From Geobacter sp. AOG1 (GTDB lineage: Bacteria > Desulfobacterota > Desulfuromonadia > Geobacterales > Geobacteraceae): a stretch of DNA of 64,000 nucleotides. A program made the position numbers and the translations under genes. The stretch's first letter is position 1. Every line of letters starts with the position of its first letter. The stretch covers positions 2,362,558 through 2,426,557 of the forward strand of contig NZ_BLIZ01000001.1 in assembly GCF_019972315.1 (NCBI RefSeq), read 5' to 3'. The notes under the pieces were generated by a model. It saw only the letters and a program-made list of their open reading frames with translations, was not told the DNA's origin and ran no database searches. Of this stretch, positions 27,023 to 36,460 are shown in pieces.

Positions 27023-27046
27023 AATTTGATATAATTAAAACAAATT
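27023..27046. promoter_or_regulatory. Dyad just upstream of the -35 of the HTH gene
   Basis: AATTTG (27023-27028) and CAAATT (27041-27046) form a perfect 6-base inverted repeat with a 12-base spacer, ending 2 bases before the -35. It may be an operator for the small HTH protein; A/T-rich sequence makes chance occurrence possible. Confidence 0.25.
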
Positions 27047-27048
27047 GC

Positions 27049-27076
27049 TTGACATTTCTATTGTTTATTGTAAATT
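27049..27076 (+). promoter_or_regulatory. Sigma-70 promoter of the HTH-pilM operon
   Basis: TTGACA (27049-27054), a 16-base spacer, then TAAATT (27071-27076). The -35 is perfect and the -10 close to consensus. It sits downstream of the riboswitch terminator, so it would give transcription not subject to the riboswitch. Confidence 0.6.
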
Positions 27077-27109
27077 CCATGTAAAATTAGTTAAAGTGGG
27101 TATGCTTGC

Positions 27110-27310
27110 ATGAAAAACAAAAACAATGTCAAGAAGCTGCGTGAGCGTAAAATGATAAGCAAGGCGGAGTTGGCTCGTCTTGCCGGCGTTTCCCCGGTTA
27201 CTATTGACAGGATCGAGAGCGGCATGCCCTGTCGTATGGAAACGAAGCGAAAGATAATTCTCGCCCTGGGATATTCGCTGGCCGAAAAAGACAAGGTGTT
27301 TCAGGACTAA
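27110..27310 (+). CDS. Small XRE-family helix-turn-helix protein
   Basis: 66 residues, nearly all of it a Cro/CI-type HTH: KKLRERKMISKAELARLAGV, then SPVTIDRIESG and the closing helix RKIILALGYSLAEKDKVF. It has no effector domain. It lies 20 bases before pilM, in the same direction and right after the riboswitch and the sigma-70 promoter, so it is probably co-transcribed with pilMNOPQ and may regulate this or another pil promoter. Confidence 0.85.
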   Translation: MKNKNNVKKLRERKMISKAELARLAGVSPVTIDRIESGMPCRMETKRKIILALGYSLAEKDKVFQD

Positions 27311-27330
27311 TTTTCTACAGGAAGCTAATC

Positions 27331-28386
27331 ATGCTATTCTCCAAAAAGAAAGACATAGTCGGTATTGACATCGGGTCGAGTTCCGTCAAGCTCGTGCAGC
27401 TGAAAGAGCTTAAGGGTGGCTACGTGCTGCAGAATGCGGGAATCGTCCCCCTTCCTCCCGAAGCCATTGTCGACAATACTCTGATGGACAGCTCTTCAAT
27501 TGTCGAGGCTGTGAAAAATCTTCTTGCCGGTCTGGGCATCGGCAAGGGTGTCGAAGCTGCCTGCTCCATCTCAGGCAATTCGGTCATCATTCGTAAAATT
27601 TCCCTGCCAGCCATGCCTCCTGAAGAACTTGAAGACCAGATTCACTGGGAGGCCGAGCAGTACATCCCCTTTGACATCAATGACGTAAATATCGATTTTC
27701 AACTCCTTCCTCCCGATGAACACGATCCAACAAGGATGAACGTTCTGCTGGTGGCCAGCAAGAAGGATATCATCAACGATTACCTGACAGTTTTCAACGA
27801 GACAGGCGTAAAGCTTGCAGTGGTCGATGTAGATTCATTTGCCGTTCAGAATGCATTTGAAGTCAACTATGACATGGAGGGAGAGGATGTTGTCGCTCTG
27901 ATAAACATCGGGGCGAGCATCATGAATCTCAACGTCGTCAAAGATGGTATCTCGCTGTTCACAAGGGATGTGCAGATGGGGGGGAACCTCTATACAGAAG
28001 AAATCCAGAAGCAGTTCAGTGTGAGCGGTGAAGACGCCGAGCGCTTCAAGGTGACAGGCGAGTGCCCAGACAGAGAGCGGCTTCAGAACATTATCAGTCG
28101 TGTTAATGAGACTCTCGGGCTGGAAATTCGCCGCTCTCTGGATTTTTATAATACGACTGCCGGTGAGGGAAAAATCACCAGAGTATATCTCAGCGGTGGC
28201 GGTGCAAAAACCGCCATGCTCTCCGAGGCTGTGGGCCAGCGTTTGGGGCTACCGGTAGAGACCATGAATCCTTTTGCCAAAATAAAGTATGCGGACAAGG
28301 AATTTGATGCCGACTACCTGCACGAGATCGGACCCCTTGTAACCGTTGCTCTGGGACTGGCAACAAGGAGGGTAGGCGACAAATGA
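27331..28386 (+). CDS. pilM: Type IV pilus assembly protein PilM
   Basis: Cytoplasmic actin-like ATPase that binds the N-terminal tail of PilN and ties the alignment complex to the inner membrane. 351 residues; phosphate-1 loop GIDIGSSSVKLVQL at the N-terminus, second loop ALINIGASIMNL, adenosine-site segment YLSGGGAKTAML. CAGGAAG precedes the ATG. It overlaps pilN by 4 bases. Confidence 0.96.
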   Translation: MLFSKKKDIVGIDIGSSSVKLVQLKELKGGYVLQNAGIVPLPPEAIVDNTLMDSSSIVEAVKNLLAGLGIGKGVEAACSISGNSVIIRKISLPAMPPEELEDQIHWEAEQYIPFDINDVNIDFQLLPPDEHDPTRMNVLLVASKKDIINDYLTVFNETGVKLAVVDVDSFAVQNAFEVNYDMEGEDVVALINIGASIMNLNVVKDGISLFTRDVQMGGNLYTEEIQKQFSVSGEDAERFKVTGECPDRERLQNIISRVNETLGLEIRRSLDFYNTTAGEGKITRVYLSGGGAKTAMLSEAVGQRLGLPVETMNPFAKIKYADKEFDADYLHEIGPLVTVALGLATRRVGDK

Positions 28387-28958
28387 CCAGAATCAACTTA
28401 TTGCCCGTCAGGGCTGCAAAAAAGAAGGAAACCGCAAAGCAGCAGATAATCATAGCGGTTGTTTCGGTGGCTGCGGTCATTATTGCTGGATTGGCCTTCT
28501 ATACGGTGATGCTGGCGAAAGTGAGCGGAACTAAAGATGAAATCACGCGCTCAGAGGCGGAGTTACAGCAACTCAAGACCAAGATTGGCGAAATTGATAA
28601 TATAAAAAAGCTTCAGGCAGAGGTTAAAAAGAAACTTGACGTACTCAACATGCTGCGCAAGGAAAAAAGTGGTCCTGCGGCAAGACTGGCCAAGTTGAGC
28701 GATATAACACCGGATAAGATGTGGCTGACAAACTACACGGAAAATGCCGCCAAGGTCACTATATCCGGTCTTGCATACAATGAAGATATCATCGCCACAT
28801 TTCTCCGGAACCTGCAGGGAGCAGAGCTTTTCTCCGATGTGGAACTGGTTGTTTCCGAGCAGAAAGAAGAGAGCGGTGTCAAAGTTAAAAAATTCGATGT
28901 AACGTGCAACATCAAAGGGTTGAAAAAAGAAGAGACACCTGCGCCGCAGAAGAAATAG
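28383..28958 (+). CDS. pilN: Type IV pilus assembly protein PilN
   Basis: 191-residue bitopic membrane protein. The conserved cytoplasmic tag MTRINLLPVR is the PilM-binding motif; it is followed by one membrane helix (about 23-45), a periplasmic coiled coil (46-95) and a ferredoxin-like domain (about 100-180). It forms heterodimers with PilO. Starts inside the end of pilM (ATGA). Confidence 0.95.
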   Translation: MTRINLLPVRAAKKKETAKQQIIIAVVSVAAVIIAGLAFYTVMLAKVSGTKDEITRSEAELQQLKTKIGEIDNIKKLQAEVKKKLDVLNMLRKEKSGPAARLAKLSDITPDKMWLTNYTENAAKVTISGLAYNEDIIATFLRNLQGAELFSDVELVVSEQKEESGVKVKKFDVTCNIKGLKKEETPAPQKK

Positions 28959-29023
28959 AAATGACGATAGCAATCCGTTGCCAGGACTGTAATCTTTATG
29001 CCTAAAACGGTCGAGGACATTTC

Positions 29024-29626
29024 ATGGACCCACGTATAGAAAAATTGCTGAAGCTCCCGAACAAACAGAAAGCCGCTATTCTGGGGTTTGTTGTTGTACT
29101 GATTGGCGCGGGTTTGTTTTTTGGGTTGATAAAACCGAAACTTGATCAGTTGAAAGTCCTACAAGGACAGTTGGAAGGACTTCATACCCAGGTAACTGAA
29201 AGCAAAAAAATCGCCGATAATCTTCCCCGGTTCAAAAGCGAATATGCCCAGCTGAACAAGGAGCTGGAGAATGCATTGACCGAACTGCCGAACCAGAAAG
29301 AAATCCCGACGCTTCTTACCAGTATTACCAGTGCGGGTAAGGGAGCAGGCCTTGAATTTCTTGTTTTCAGGCCAAAGCCGGAAGAGCCAAAAGATTTCTA
29401 TTCAGTTGTTCCCGTGGATATATCGGTTTCAGGCACATACGCCAACGTTGGTAATTTTTTCGTTGCAGTCGGCAACCTTCCGAGGATAGTCAACATCAAT
29501 AACGTTGCGTTTACAAACCCAAAAATTACAGGCGGAAAAACAGTCTATACGATCAATTGTCTTGCTACAACATTCCGTTTTCTGGATAAGAAAGAGATTA
29601 AGGATGATAAAAAGGGCAAGAAATAA
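29024..29626 (+). CDS. pilO: Type IV pilus assembly protein PilO
   Basis: 200 residues: short cytoplasmic N-terminus, one membrane helix (about 19-38), coiled coil (40-95), then a ferredoxin-like periplasmic domain. Partner of PilN in the inner-membrane alignment complex. GAGG lies 7 bases before the ATG. Its 3' end overlaps pilP by 23 bases. Confidence 0.93.
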   Translation: MDPRIEKLLKLPNKQKAAILGFVVVLIGAGLFFGLIKPKLDQLKVLQGQLEGLHTQVTESKKIADNLPRFKSEYAQLNKELENALTELPNQKEIPTLLTSITSAGKGAGLEFLVFRPKPEEPKDFYSVVPVDISVSGTYANVGNFFVAVGNLPRIVNINNVAFTNPKITGGKTVYTINCLATTFRFLDKKEIKDDKKGKK

Positions 29627-30149
29627 ACAATTTATTTTACTCGCTTTGACTTTGCTACTGGTGCCCGGTTGTCAGAAAACAGCACCACCACCTCAGGCAC
29701 AACAGCCCCCTGCACCCGTGGTGCAAGTACAAAAACCGGTGCAAAAGCAACAATCTTCTGCGCGAGTTGAGGGGCCAAAAACCTCAGTGCTGGATTTCAA
29801 CCTCAAAAAAGATCCGTTCAAGCCGTTGATCGTGGCTGCGACGCCTACTGCTGGTAAAACGGCGGCACCGGTGATCTCCAAAAATGCTAATCTTCTGCCA
29901 ATACAGTCTTTTGATTCAAGCAAATTCAAAGTTTCTGGCATTGTTGCCGGACTCAAGGAAAACAAGGCTCTTGTTATCGACCCTGCCGGCAAGGGGTATG
30001 TCGTAAAGCAGGGTATGCTTATTGGTAACAATAACGGACGGATAACGAAAATCAGCAACAATGCTATTGAAATTGCCGAGCAGTACCGCGACGAAAGCGG
30101 CCATACGAAAAAAAGGGTTATAAAGCTTACCCTGTCCCCAAAACGGTAA
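29604..30149 (+). CDS. pilP: Pilus assembly lipoprotein PilP
   Basis: 181 residues. Lipoprotein signal with lipobox LVPGC (Cys about 20), a Pro/Gln-rich linker, then the PilP HR-domain-like beta fold (FKVSGIVAGLKENKALVIDP, GYVVKQGMLIG). It connects PilN/PilO to the secretin PilQ. The ATG at 29604 inside pilO is preferred; the frame is open further upstream but that part lacks a signal peptide. Confidence 0.9.
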   Translation: MIKRARNKQFILLALTLLLVPGCQKTAPPPQAQQPPAPVVQVQKPVQKQQSSARVEGPKTSVLDFNLKKDPFKPLIVAATPTAGKTAAPVISKNANLLPIQSFDSSKFKVSGIVAGLKENKALVIDPAGKGYVVKQGMLIGNNNGRITKISNNAIEIAEQYRDESGHTKKRVIKLTLSPKR

Positions 30150-30161
30150 GGAGAGTTCCAG

Positions 30162-32798
30162 ATGAGAATGAATTCAGCCCGGGTTTGCCTCAATAAAATA
30201 GTAATTGTGATGGTGTTGGCGCTCGGCGCCGGTTGTGCACAGCAGAGGGTGAATCTGACGGATGGGAAATCATCCGATACTGCTCAGCCAGTGATTCAGG
30301 CTGTCAGCGTGGCGCCAGATGCGTCTCAAGTGGAAATCTCCGTTTCGCAGCCGGGTACGTTTACGTTCTACAAGACTACAGACCCTGCGAAGGCTGTCGT
30401 TGACCTGGCTGACACGGAACCGGGCAACTTTAAATCCCTGGAAGTCAATTCAGGAGTCATAAAGCAGATAGACGCCACGAAGCATGTATTCAGCGGTGGT
30501 TCTTTGACCCGTGTGGAAATCAGCCTTGCTAAAGATGTGGATTTTACTGTTGGAGTTGATCCTGCCGACAAAAACAAATTGGTAGTAAAATTTCCGTCGC
30601 AGCAGCACGAGCCCGCCGTCGTCGCACAAGTTGAAAAACCGGTCATCGCGACTCCAGAACCCGCCCCACAACATACTGAAACAACAGCGGTTGTTCCCGT
30701 TGAACCGGCGCCGGTAGCAACCGCACCTGCACCGGTGGCTGTTAATGGTTCCCAGCAGCGAACAGTGAATGCATTGAACGTTGTTCAAAACGGAATCGAG
30801 ATCGATGTCGCAGGAGGAGTTGACACTTTTAACGCTTTCAAGATGACGAAACCCGATCGGATCGTCGTGGACGTTTTCGGCGCAAAAACCAGCATTGCCG
30901 CTAATGCTGTAGCGATCAACTCCTTCGGCGTCGGAAAAGCGCGTATTGGCCTGACCCCTGAAAAAGTACGAATTGTTTTGGATGCAAGTAGCGGCACGAT
31001 TGCTCCTTACGAAGTTACCAAGACGGACCGCGGCCTTAAGGTGGTTATCGGGGAGTCAGCCAATGCCTCCGTAAGTGGAGCGTCGGGCGTTACGGTACCA
31101 TCGGGCAAGGTGGAACCTGCCGGTGCTGCACGTGAGCATGGACCGTCTTCCATTGAAGCAATCGATTTCAATGTCCAGGATGGAATTTCTAGGATCACGA
31201 TCAAGGTTTCGGGTAATTGTACTGCGGGCAAACCGGTGAAATCAGCAAAGGGATTGAGCCTATCCATTGCAGGGTGCCAGATTCCCCGCAATCTACAGAG
31301 AACTCTTGATACCAGCTCATTTGTAAGCACCGTTCTGAAAATCACACCGTATCAGGCAAAGGTCAAGAGCGGCCATGAAACAAGATTAATGGTAAAGCTA
31401 CGCACCGATGCGCCTTCCGAAGTCAAACAAACAGGAAACGTTATTACCTGGGATATCAAAAATGAGGGAATCAGTGAAGCAACACTGATGTCCGAGGTTG
31501 CCAAGACGCAACCACCTAGCCAGATTGCGTCGGCAGTGGAACCGGTAACAATAAACGAAAAGTCATTACAGAAAACGGGCAGTGATAAAAAGGTTTATAC
31601 CGGCCGGAGGGTTACCCTGGAGTTTTCCGATGCCGATGTAAGAAAGATATTCCAACTTATAGCAGAAGTCAGCAATCTAAACTTTCTCATTGCTGACGAT
31701 GTCACGGGGACAATAAGTATCAAGCTGGTGAATGTTCCATGGGATCAGGCCCTCGACGTAATTCTTGAAACCAAGGGCTTGGAGATGAAGCGTGACGGTA
31801 ACATCGTCCAGATCAAGCCAAAGGGCAAGTTCAAGACGCAAGAACAGGAAGACGCTGAACTCAAAAAGGAACGCGAACGGCGTATGGAGCTTCAAACAGT
31901 GGTGTTTGATATCAACTATTCGTCTGTAACAGATGTGGCAGCCCAGTTGAAGACGGTGGCAACCCAGCGTGACGGGGTCAGCATCTCCCCCGACAGTCGC
32001 ACTAACAGAGTAATAGTGACAGACATTGCCCCTGCCATTGAAAGGATGAGGTTTCTTCTTAAAAATCTCGACATACCGGAAAAACAGGTCATGATCGAGG
32101 CACGCATCGTGGAAGCAACCAGTACCTTTACCCGTGACCTAGGTGTTCAGTGGGGGATTCATTACAAGGACGGATCAGCTTCACTCCTTGGCATCAATCA
32201 ACTTGACACCGGTTTCGGTGGTGTGGTCACTCCTCCGCCGAGCGCGGGGTTTCAGGATTCCAAAAGCCCAGGTGGTGCCATTGGCATGTCCTTCGGCAAG
32301 CTGACGAGCAACATCCAGATCGATATGCGTCTTTCTGCTGCTGCGGTAGCCGGTCTTATCAAGATCGTCTCGACGCCGAAAGTTGTCACTCTGAACAACA
32401 AGGCGGCCAAAATATCCCAAGGCCAGTCGATCCCTTACCAGACTATTTCTGCAGAAGGGACCAAAACGGAATTCATCGAGGCGGCGCTGACCCTTGAGGT
32501 TACCCCGCACATTACGGCGGATGGCAGTGTCAGCATGAAAATCAAGGCTTCCAACAACTCGGCTGGAGTTGGCTCGCCGCCTCCCATAAACAAAAAGGAA
32601 GCTACGACCGAAATGCAGGTGAAAAATGGGGAAACTACGGTCATAGGTGGCATTTATGTAGACAGTGACACCACCAACGACCAGGGAGTCCCGTATCTGA
32701 GTGACATACCGCTCATCGGCTGGCTGTTCAAGTCGAACACCACGACCAAAACCAAGACCGAACTGCTGATTTTCATAACGCCAAAGATTGTGTCTTAG
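30162..32798 (+). CDS. pilQ: Type IV pilus secretin PilQ
   Basis: Outer-membrane channel for the pilus fibre, 878 residues. The signal has a lipobox-like LGAGC, so it may be lipidated. Repeated AMIN-type domains lie at about 40-140, 195-290 and 325-420, with an Ala/Pro/Val linker between the first two. An STN/N0 domain (VTLEFSDADVRKIFQLIAEV) and an N1 domain (DINYSSVTDVAAQLKTVATQ) follow. The C-terminal secretin domain has VMIEARIVEAT, STPKVVTLNNKAAKISQG and GETTVIGGIY. It ends the pilMNOPQ run. Confidence 0.95.
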   Translation: MRMNSARVCLNKIVIVMVLALGAGCAQQRVNLTDGKSSDTAQPVIQAVSVAPDASQVEISVSQPGTFTFYKTTDPAKAVVDLADTEPGNFKSLEVNSGVIKQIDATKHVFSGGSLTRVEISLAKDVDFTVGVDPADKNKLVVKFPSQQHEPAVVAQVEKPVIATPEPAPQHTETTAVVPVEPAPVATAPAPVAVNGSQQRTVNALNVVQNGIEIDVAGGVDTFNAFKMTKPDRIVVDVFGAKTSIAANAVAINSFGVGKARIGLTPEKVRIVLDASSGTIAPYEVTKTDRGLKVVIGESANASVSGASGVTVPSGKVEPAGAAREHGPSSIEAIDFNVQDGISRITIKVSGNCTAGKPVKSAKGLSLSIAGCQIPRNLQRTLDTSSFVSTVLKITPYQAKVKSGHETRLMVKLRTDAPSEVKQTGNVITWDIKNEGISEATLMSEVAKTQPPSQIASAVEPVTINEKSLQKTGSDKKVYTGRRVTLEFSDADVRKIFQLIAEVSNLNFLIADDVTGTISIKLVNVPWDQALDVILETKGLEMKRDGNIVQIKPKGKFKTQEQEDAELKKERERRMELQTVVFDINYSSVTDVAAQLKTVATQRDGVSISPDSRTNRVIVTDIAPAIERMRFLLKNLDIPEKQVMIEARIVEATSTFTRDLGVQWGIHYKDGSASLLGINQLDTGFGGVVTPPPSAGFQDSKSPGGAIGMSFGKLTSNIQIDMRLSAAAVAGLIKIVSTPKVVTLNNKAAKISQGQSIPYQTISAEGTKTEFIEAALTLEVTPHITADGSVSMKIKASNNSAGVGSPPPINKKEATTEMQVKNGETTVIGGIYVDSDTTNDQGVPYLSDIPLIGWLFKSNTTTKTKTELLIFITPKIVS

Positions 32799-32822
32799 GG
32801 CTGACCACTACTGGAGGATAAG

Positions 32823-33596
32823 ATGGCTATAAAGATGTTGATTAAATTTTTTGTTGTTGCCAGTTTCTTCGCGCTGACAGGGTGTGGTGGAGGCGGCAAC
32901 GGATCAAACGGACTTAATGGCAGCATTGCTCTTACGACGACTGTTAGCGGTAAATTCATAAATGCAACAGCAACGTATACAAATCCAACAAGGACTGATC
33001 TCATCGGTATGCCCATATCTTTTTCGTATGACGACGGTAACGGCACAGTCGACCTGGGAACCTTCAGCACCAATAATAGTGGTTCGGTGGGGCTGACATT
33101 TATGCCGAAACCTTTCGTTGGTTCAAAAGATATCGTCGTTCAAGCTAAAACCGGCAACCTCACTGATTTCAAAATTGTTACAATGAGTGGTGCAACTTTT
33201 TCGATGACCCCGCCTACTGCTGCTGCGCCAATCACGGCTGATGCCACTGTTCCGCTCGGCTCAACGGCTTCCTTTGCATTGACTGCAGCGAATTTTGTAC
33301 AGATTGTCGATCCGTTTTTAGGCGATATAGCTAATCATCCTATCCTGGTAAATGCTACGTTTACTTCATCTCCTGACACTAATAATACTTTGGATTCACT
33401 TACTCCAGCAACGACGACGATTACTACAACTGCGGCTGGAGTTGCGTCATTAGCTGGTGTAACGATGACGGTAGCAGTACCCAATACGGTTTCATCAAGA
33501 ACGGTCACTATCACGTGGGTGGCGACTGACTTGCTTGTTGGTTTTCAGGCTACGGGGACAACTAACCTTACTGTTACTCGAACTGCTGTCCCATAA
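32823..33596 (+). CDS. Lipoprotein with Ig-like (Big-type) beta domains, unknown function
   Basis: 257 residues. Signal with lipobox LTGC (Cys about 21) followed by GGGGNGSNG. The rest is Thr/Ala/Ser-rich and beta-rich, with two segments resembling bacterial Ig-like invasin/intimin domains (SGKFINATATYTNPTRTDLI and, later, LVNATFTSSPDTNNTLDSL). Strong CTGGAGGATAAG ribosome site, 24 bases after pilQ and before the terminator, so it belongs to the pilM operon. It could help the secretin or act as a surface protein. Not recognised beyond that. Confidence 0.75.
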   Translation: MAIKMLIKFFVVASFFALTGCGGGGNGSNGLNGSIALTTTVSGKFINATATYTNPTRTDLIGMPISFSYDDGNGTVDLGTFSTNNSGSVGLTFMPKPFVGSKDIVVQAKTGNLTDFKIVTMSGATFSMTPPTAAAPITADATVPLGSTASFALTAANFVQIVDPFLGDIANHPILVNATFTSSPDTNNTLDSLTPATTTITTTAAGVASLAGVTMTVAVPNTVSSRTVTITWVATDLLVGFQATGTTNLTVTRTAVP

Positions 33597-33633
33597 GTCC
33601 TCAAATTTGTACGATGTTAAGTTTGGGTTGTTT

Positions 33634-33665
33634 ACAAATGCCAGGGTTTCCCTGGCATTTGTTTA
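33634..33665 (+). terminator. Terminator of the pilM-pilQ-lipoprotein operon
   Basis: Perfect 13-base stem ACAAATGCCAGGG / CCCTGGCATTTGT with a TTT loop, followed by TTAG. It sits directly before aroC. Confidence 0.8.
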
Positions 33666-33681
33666 GAAACACGGAGAACCG

Positions 33682-34863
33682 ATGTTACGTTACCTGACAG
33701 CGGGTGAGTCCCATGGCCCCCAGCTTACTGCCATTATCGAAGGGGTACCTGCAGGTTTTCCCCTTGAGGCGGAAAAGATAAATATTGACCTGTCTCGCCG
33801 TCAGTGTGGTTACGGTCGGGGTGGGCGTATGCAGATTGAGACGGATCGGGTTGAGATATTGTCAGGTGTCCGGTGGGGGAAATCCATTGGATCGCCCATT
33901 ACGCTCTGTGTGGTCAATCGTGACTGGGTGAACTGGCAGGAGAAGATGTCCCCCCATGGCCGACACCGGGACGACAAACTTGCGGTCACACGTTCACGGC
34001 CGGGACATGCTGATCTACCCGGCGCCATGAAGTACGATCACCACGATGTGCGCAACATACTTGAACGGTCCAGTGCGCGAGAAACCGCAGTGCGGGTTGC
34101 CGTCGGTTCCGTGGCAAAGTCGATTCTTGCGCAGTTTGGCATCACGGTTTCCGGTTTTGTCACGGAACTGGGAGGTATTACCTCAGAGCGCCCCCATCTG
34201 AACCATAATGCGATTATGGAGAAGGTGATGGCATCCGCACTGTTCACTTACGACGAGCATGCCGAGGTGGAAATGAAGGCGCTCATCGACCGCGCGAAAG
34301 AGTCTGGCGACACGGTGGGTGGTGTTATCGAGGTGAACGTCTGCGGGGTACCGGTGGGACTGGGGAGCCATGTTCACTGGGATCGGAAGCTTGACGGCCG
34401 CCTTGCCATGGCGCTCATGAGTATCCAGGCCATCAAGGGCGTTGAGGTTGGAAGTGGCTTCGATGCGGCCCGCAATCCCGGATCCAAGGTTCACGACGAG
34501 ATATACTATGATTCAGTACGTCTGGCTGAAGGCAAGTCATCGGGTTTCTACCGCAAGACTAACAACGCGGGAGGGATTGAGGGGGGCATCACTAACGGTG
34601 AAACCATCGTCGTTCGTGCCGCAATGAAGCCGATACCGACCCTCTACAAACCCCTCCGGTCGGTTGACATTGTGACCAAGGAGCCTTTCGAGGCAACGGT
34701 CGAGCGTTCCGATACCTGTGCAGTGCCGGCTGCTGCGGTGGTGGCAGAGGCGGTTGTTGCTCTCGAAATTCTCAATGCTTTTCTGGAAAAGTTCGGGGGC
34801 GACTCGCTCGGTGAAATACACCGCAACTACGATGGCTACCTGGCGTACCTGCGTTCCTTCTGA
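33682..34863 (+). CDS. aroC: Chorismate synthase
   Basis: FMN-dependent last step of the shikimate pathway (EPSP to chorismate). 393 residues; signature segments [51 protein letters not shown] and [11 protein letters not shown] are intact. First gene of the aroC-aroK-aroB run, just after the pil operon terminator. aroK starts 1 base after its stop. Confidence 0.98.
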   Translation: MLRYLTAGESHGPQLTAIIEGVPAGFPLEAEKINIDLSRRQCGYGRGGRMQIETDRVEILSGVRWGKSIGSPITLCVVNRDWVNWQEKMSPHGRHRDDKLAVTRSRPGHADLPGAMKYDHHDVRNILERSSARETAVRVAVGSVAKSILAQFGITVSGFVTELGGITSERPHLNHNAIMEKVMASALFTYDEHAEVEMKALIDRAKESGDTVGGVIEVNVCGVPVGLGSHVHWDRKLDGRLAMALMSIQAIKGVEVGSGFDAARNPGSKVHDEIYYDSVRLAEGKSSGFYRKTNNAGGIEGGITNGETIVVRAAMKPIPTLYKPLRSVDIVTKEPFEATVERSDTCAVPAAAVVAEAVVALEILNAFLEKFGGDSLGEIHRNYDGYLAYLRSF

Positions 34864-34864
34864 C

Positions 34865-35389
34865 ATGAAAAACATCATTCTGACCGGGTTCATGGGAACC
34901 GGCAAGAGCAGTGTGGGAAAAGAACTGGCACTGAGGCTCAACTACCGGTATATTGACCTTGACGCACTGATAGTTGCCGAAGCAGGCATCTCCATCAACG
35001 AGATTTTCGTAAGGAGTGGGGAAGCCGTTTTTCGTTCCCTGGAGTCCAAGATACTGGTGTCACTGAAAGGAGAGGAGGGGATAGTTCTCTCAACCGGTGG
35101 TGGCGCAGTCATCGCCGATGAAAACAGACACGTTCTCCACACCCTCGGAGCGGTCATCAATCTTTCGGCTTCGGCAGAGGAGATTCTTCATCGACTTCAG
35201 CATGAGCATGACCGACCTCTCCTCAATGACGACAAGTCGCTCGATCGCATCAGAGAGTTAATCTCCCGTAGGGAGCCATTCTATGCAGATGCAGATTTCC
35301 GAATTGAGACCAGTGGCAGATTCATCGCTCAAATAGTTGACGAAATTTTATTATTGCTAAAAAGGTGTGAGACACGTGGCGAGGCTTGA
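34865..35389 (+). CDS. aroK: Shikimate kinase
   Basis: Phosphorylates shikimate at O3. 174 residues with Walker [12 protein letters not shown] (residues 8-18), shikimate-binding DLDALI and STGGGAV, and lid region HDRPLLN. The start ATG overlaps nothing but lies 1 base after the aroC stop; a longer upstream frame inside aroC is a shadow. Confidence 0.95.
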   Translation: MKNIILTGFMGTGKSSVGKELALRLNYRYIDLDALIVAEAGISINEIFVRSGEAVFRSLESKILVSLKGEEGIVLSTGGGAVIADENRHVLHTLGAVINLSASAEEILHRLQHEHDRPLLNDDKSLDRIRELISRREPFYADADFRIETSGRFIAQIVDEILLLLKRCETRGEA

Positions 35390-36458
35390 CGTAGGGTTGG
35401 GAGAGAGAAGTTATCCCCTTTATATTGGCAACGGCAATCTCGGAACTATCGGCGCCTGTTGCAAGGATCATAATCTGGGGAATAATGTTGCGGTGATTAC
35501 CAACCCGACAGTTGGTTCCCTGTATGCTGGTGGAGTATGCGATTCCTTGCAGAAGGCGGGTTTCACCGTGAACTTGGTGGAGATGCCCGACGGAGAAGAA
35601 TACAAAAACAGTGTAACACTTAACGCCATATATGACCGCTGTGTTGCTCTCGGTCTCGACCGTGGCGCGTTCATTCTTGCCCTGGGTGGGGGAGTTGTGG
35701 GCGATATAGCGGGTTTTGCGGCTGCTACCTATTTACGAGGAGTACCGTTCGTCCAGGTTCCGACAACGCTGCTTGCACAGGTGGACAGCAGTGTCGGTGG
35801 TAAAACCGGTATCAATCACCCCCAGGGAAAGAATCTCATTGGTGCGTTTTACCAGCCGCGCCTGGTTCTGATCGACGTTGCGGTACTTGCTTCTTTACCG
35901 GAACGCGAATTCCTGTGTGGCTTGGCGGAGATCGTAAAGTACGGAATTGTGCTGGATCGGGAACTTTTCGAGTATATTGAAGCCCATGGGGACAAGCTCT
36001 TGGAAAGAAACAGCGACTCCCTGCTTCACGTTATCAGGCGATCCTGTGCCATCAAGGCTTCGGTGGTGGAGAAGGACGAACGGGAAGCAGGACTTCGTGC
36101 TGTCCTCAATTACGGACATACCGTTGGCCATGCAGTCGAGACGCTGACGGGCTATGGTCACTACAAGCATGGTGAAGCGGTCGCCATCGGCATGGTTCAA
36201 GCCGCCAGATTTTCCGAACAGTCTGAATTTTCCCGTCACGACGAGACGGAGAGAATTGTGGCGCTGCTGACACGACTCGGTTTGCCGGTGGATTTGCCGA
36301 AGTTCGGTGCTGATGAGTATACCGAAGCGCTCTGGCATGATAAAAAGGTCCGCGAGGGAGGGCTCAATTTTGTCTTTAACCGGGGGATTGGCAATTTCCA
36401 TATTGGCAGGGTGACCGATATATCAACGCTACTGACTGCCTGTGGGATAAGGGCGTGA
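35376..36458 (+). CDS. aroB: 3-Dehydroquinate synthase
   Basis: NAD- and metal-dependent cyclisation of DAHP, the second step of the shikimate pathway. About 360 residues; PDGEEYKN, the NAD-binding [38 protein letters not shown], and metal ligands in the region of [12 protein letters not shown] and [15 protein letters not shown] at 35376 is preferred because AAGG at 35362-35365 is correctly spaced; a GTG at 35367 is the alternative. Overlaps aroK by 14 bases. Confidence 0.95.
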   Translation: MARLDVGLGERSYPLYIGNGNLGTIGACCKDHNLGNNVAVITNPTVGSLYAGGVCDSLQKAGFTVNLVEMPDGEEYKNSVTLNAIYDRCVALGLDRGAFILALGGGVVGDIAGFAAATYLRGVPFVQVPTTLLAQVDSSVGGKTGINHPQGKNLIGAFYQPRLVLIDVAVLASLPEREFLCGLAEIVKYGIVLDRELFEYIEAHGDKLLERNSDSLLHVIRRSCAIKASVVEKDEREAGLRAVLNYGHTVGHAVETLTGYGHYKHGEAVAIGMVQAARFSEQSEFSRHDETERIVALLTRLGLPVDLPKFGADEYTEALWHDKKVREGGLNFVFNRGIGNFHIGRVTDISTLLTACGIRA

Positions 36459-36460
36459 CG

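Larger units (their letters stand above)
26537..27109. other. A/T-rich regulatory leader between minor pilins and pilM operon
   Basis: 573 bases without a protein gene. In order it holds a 9-base inverted repeat, a sigma-54-like promoter, a GEMM riboswitch with an overlapping terminator, a 6-base dyad and a sigma-70 promoter (all listed separately). Confidence 0.8.
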
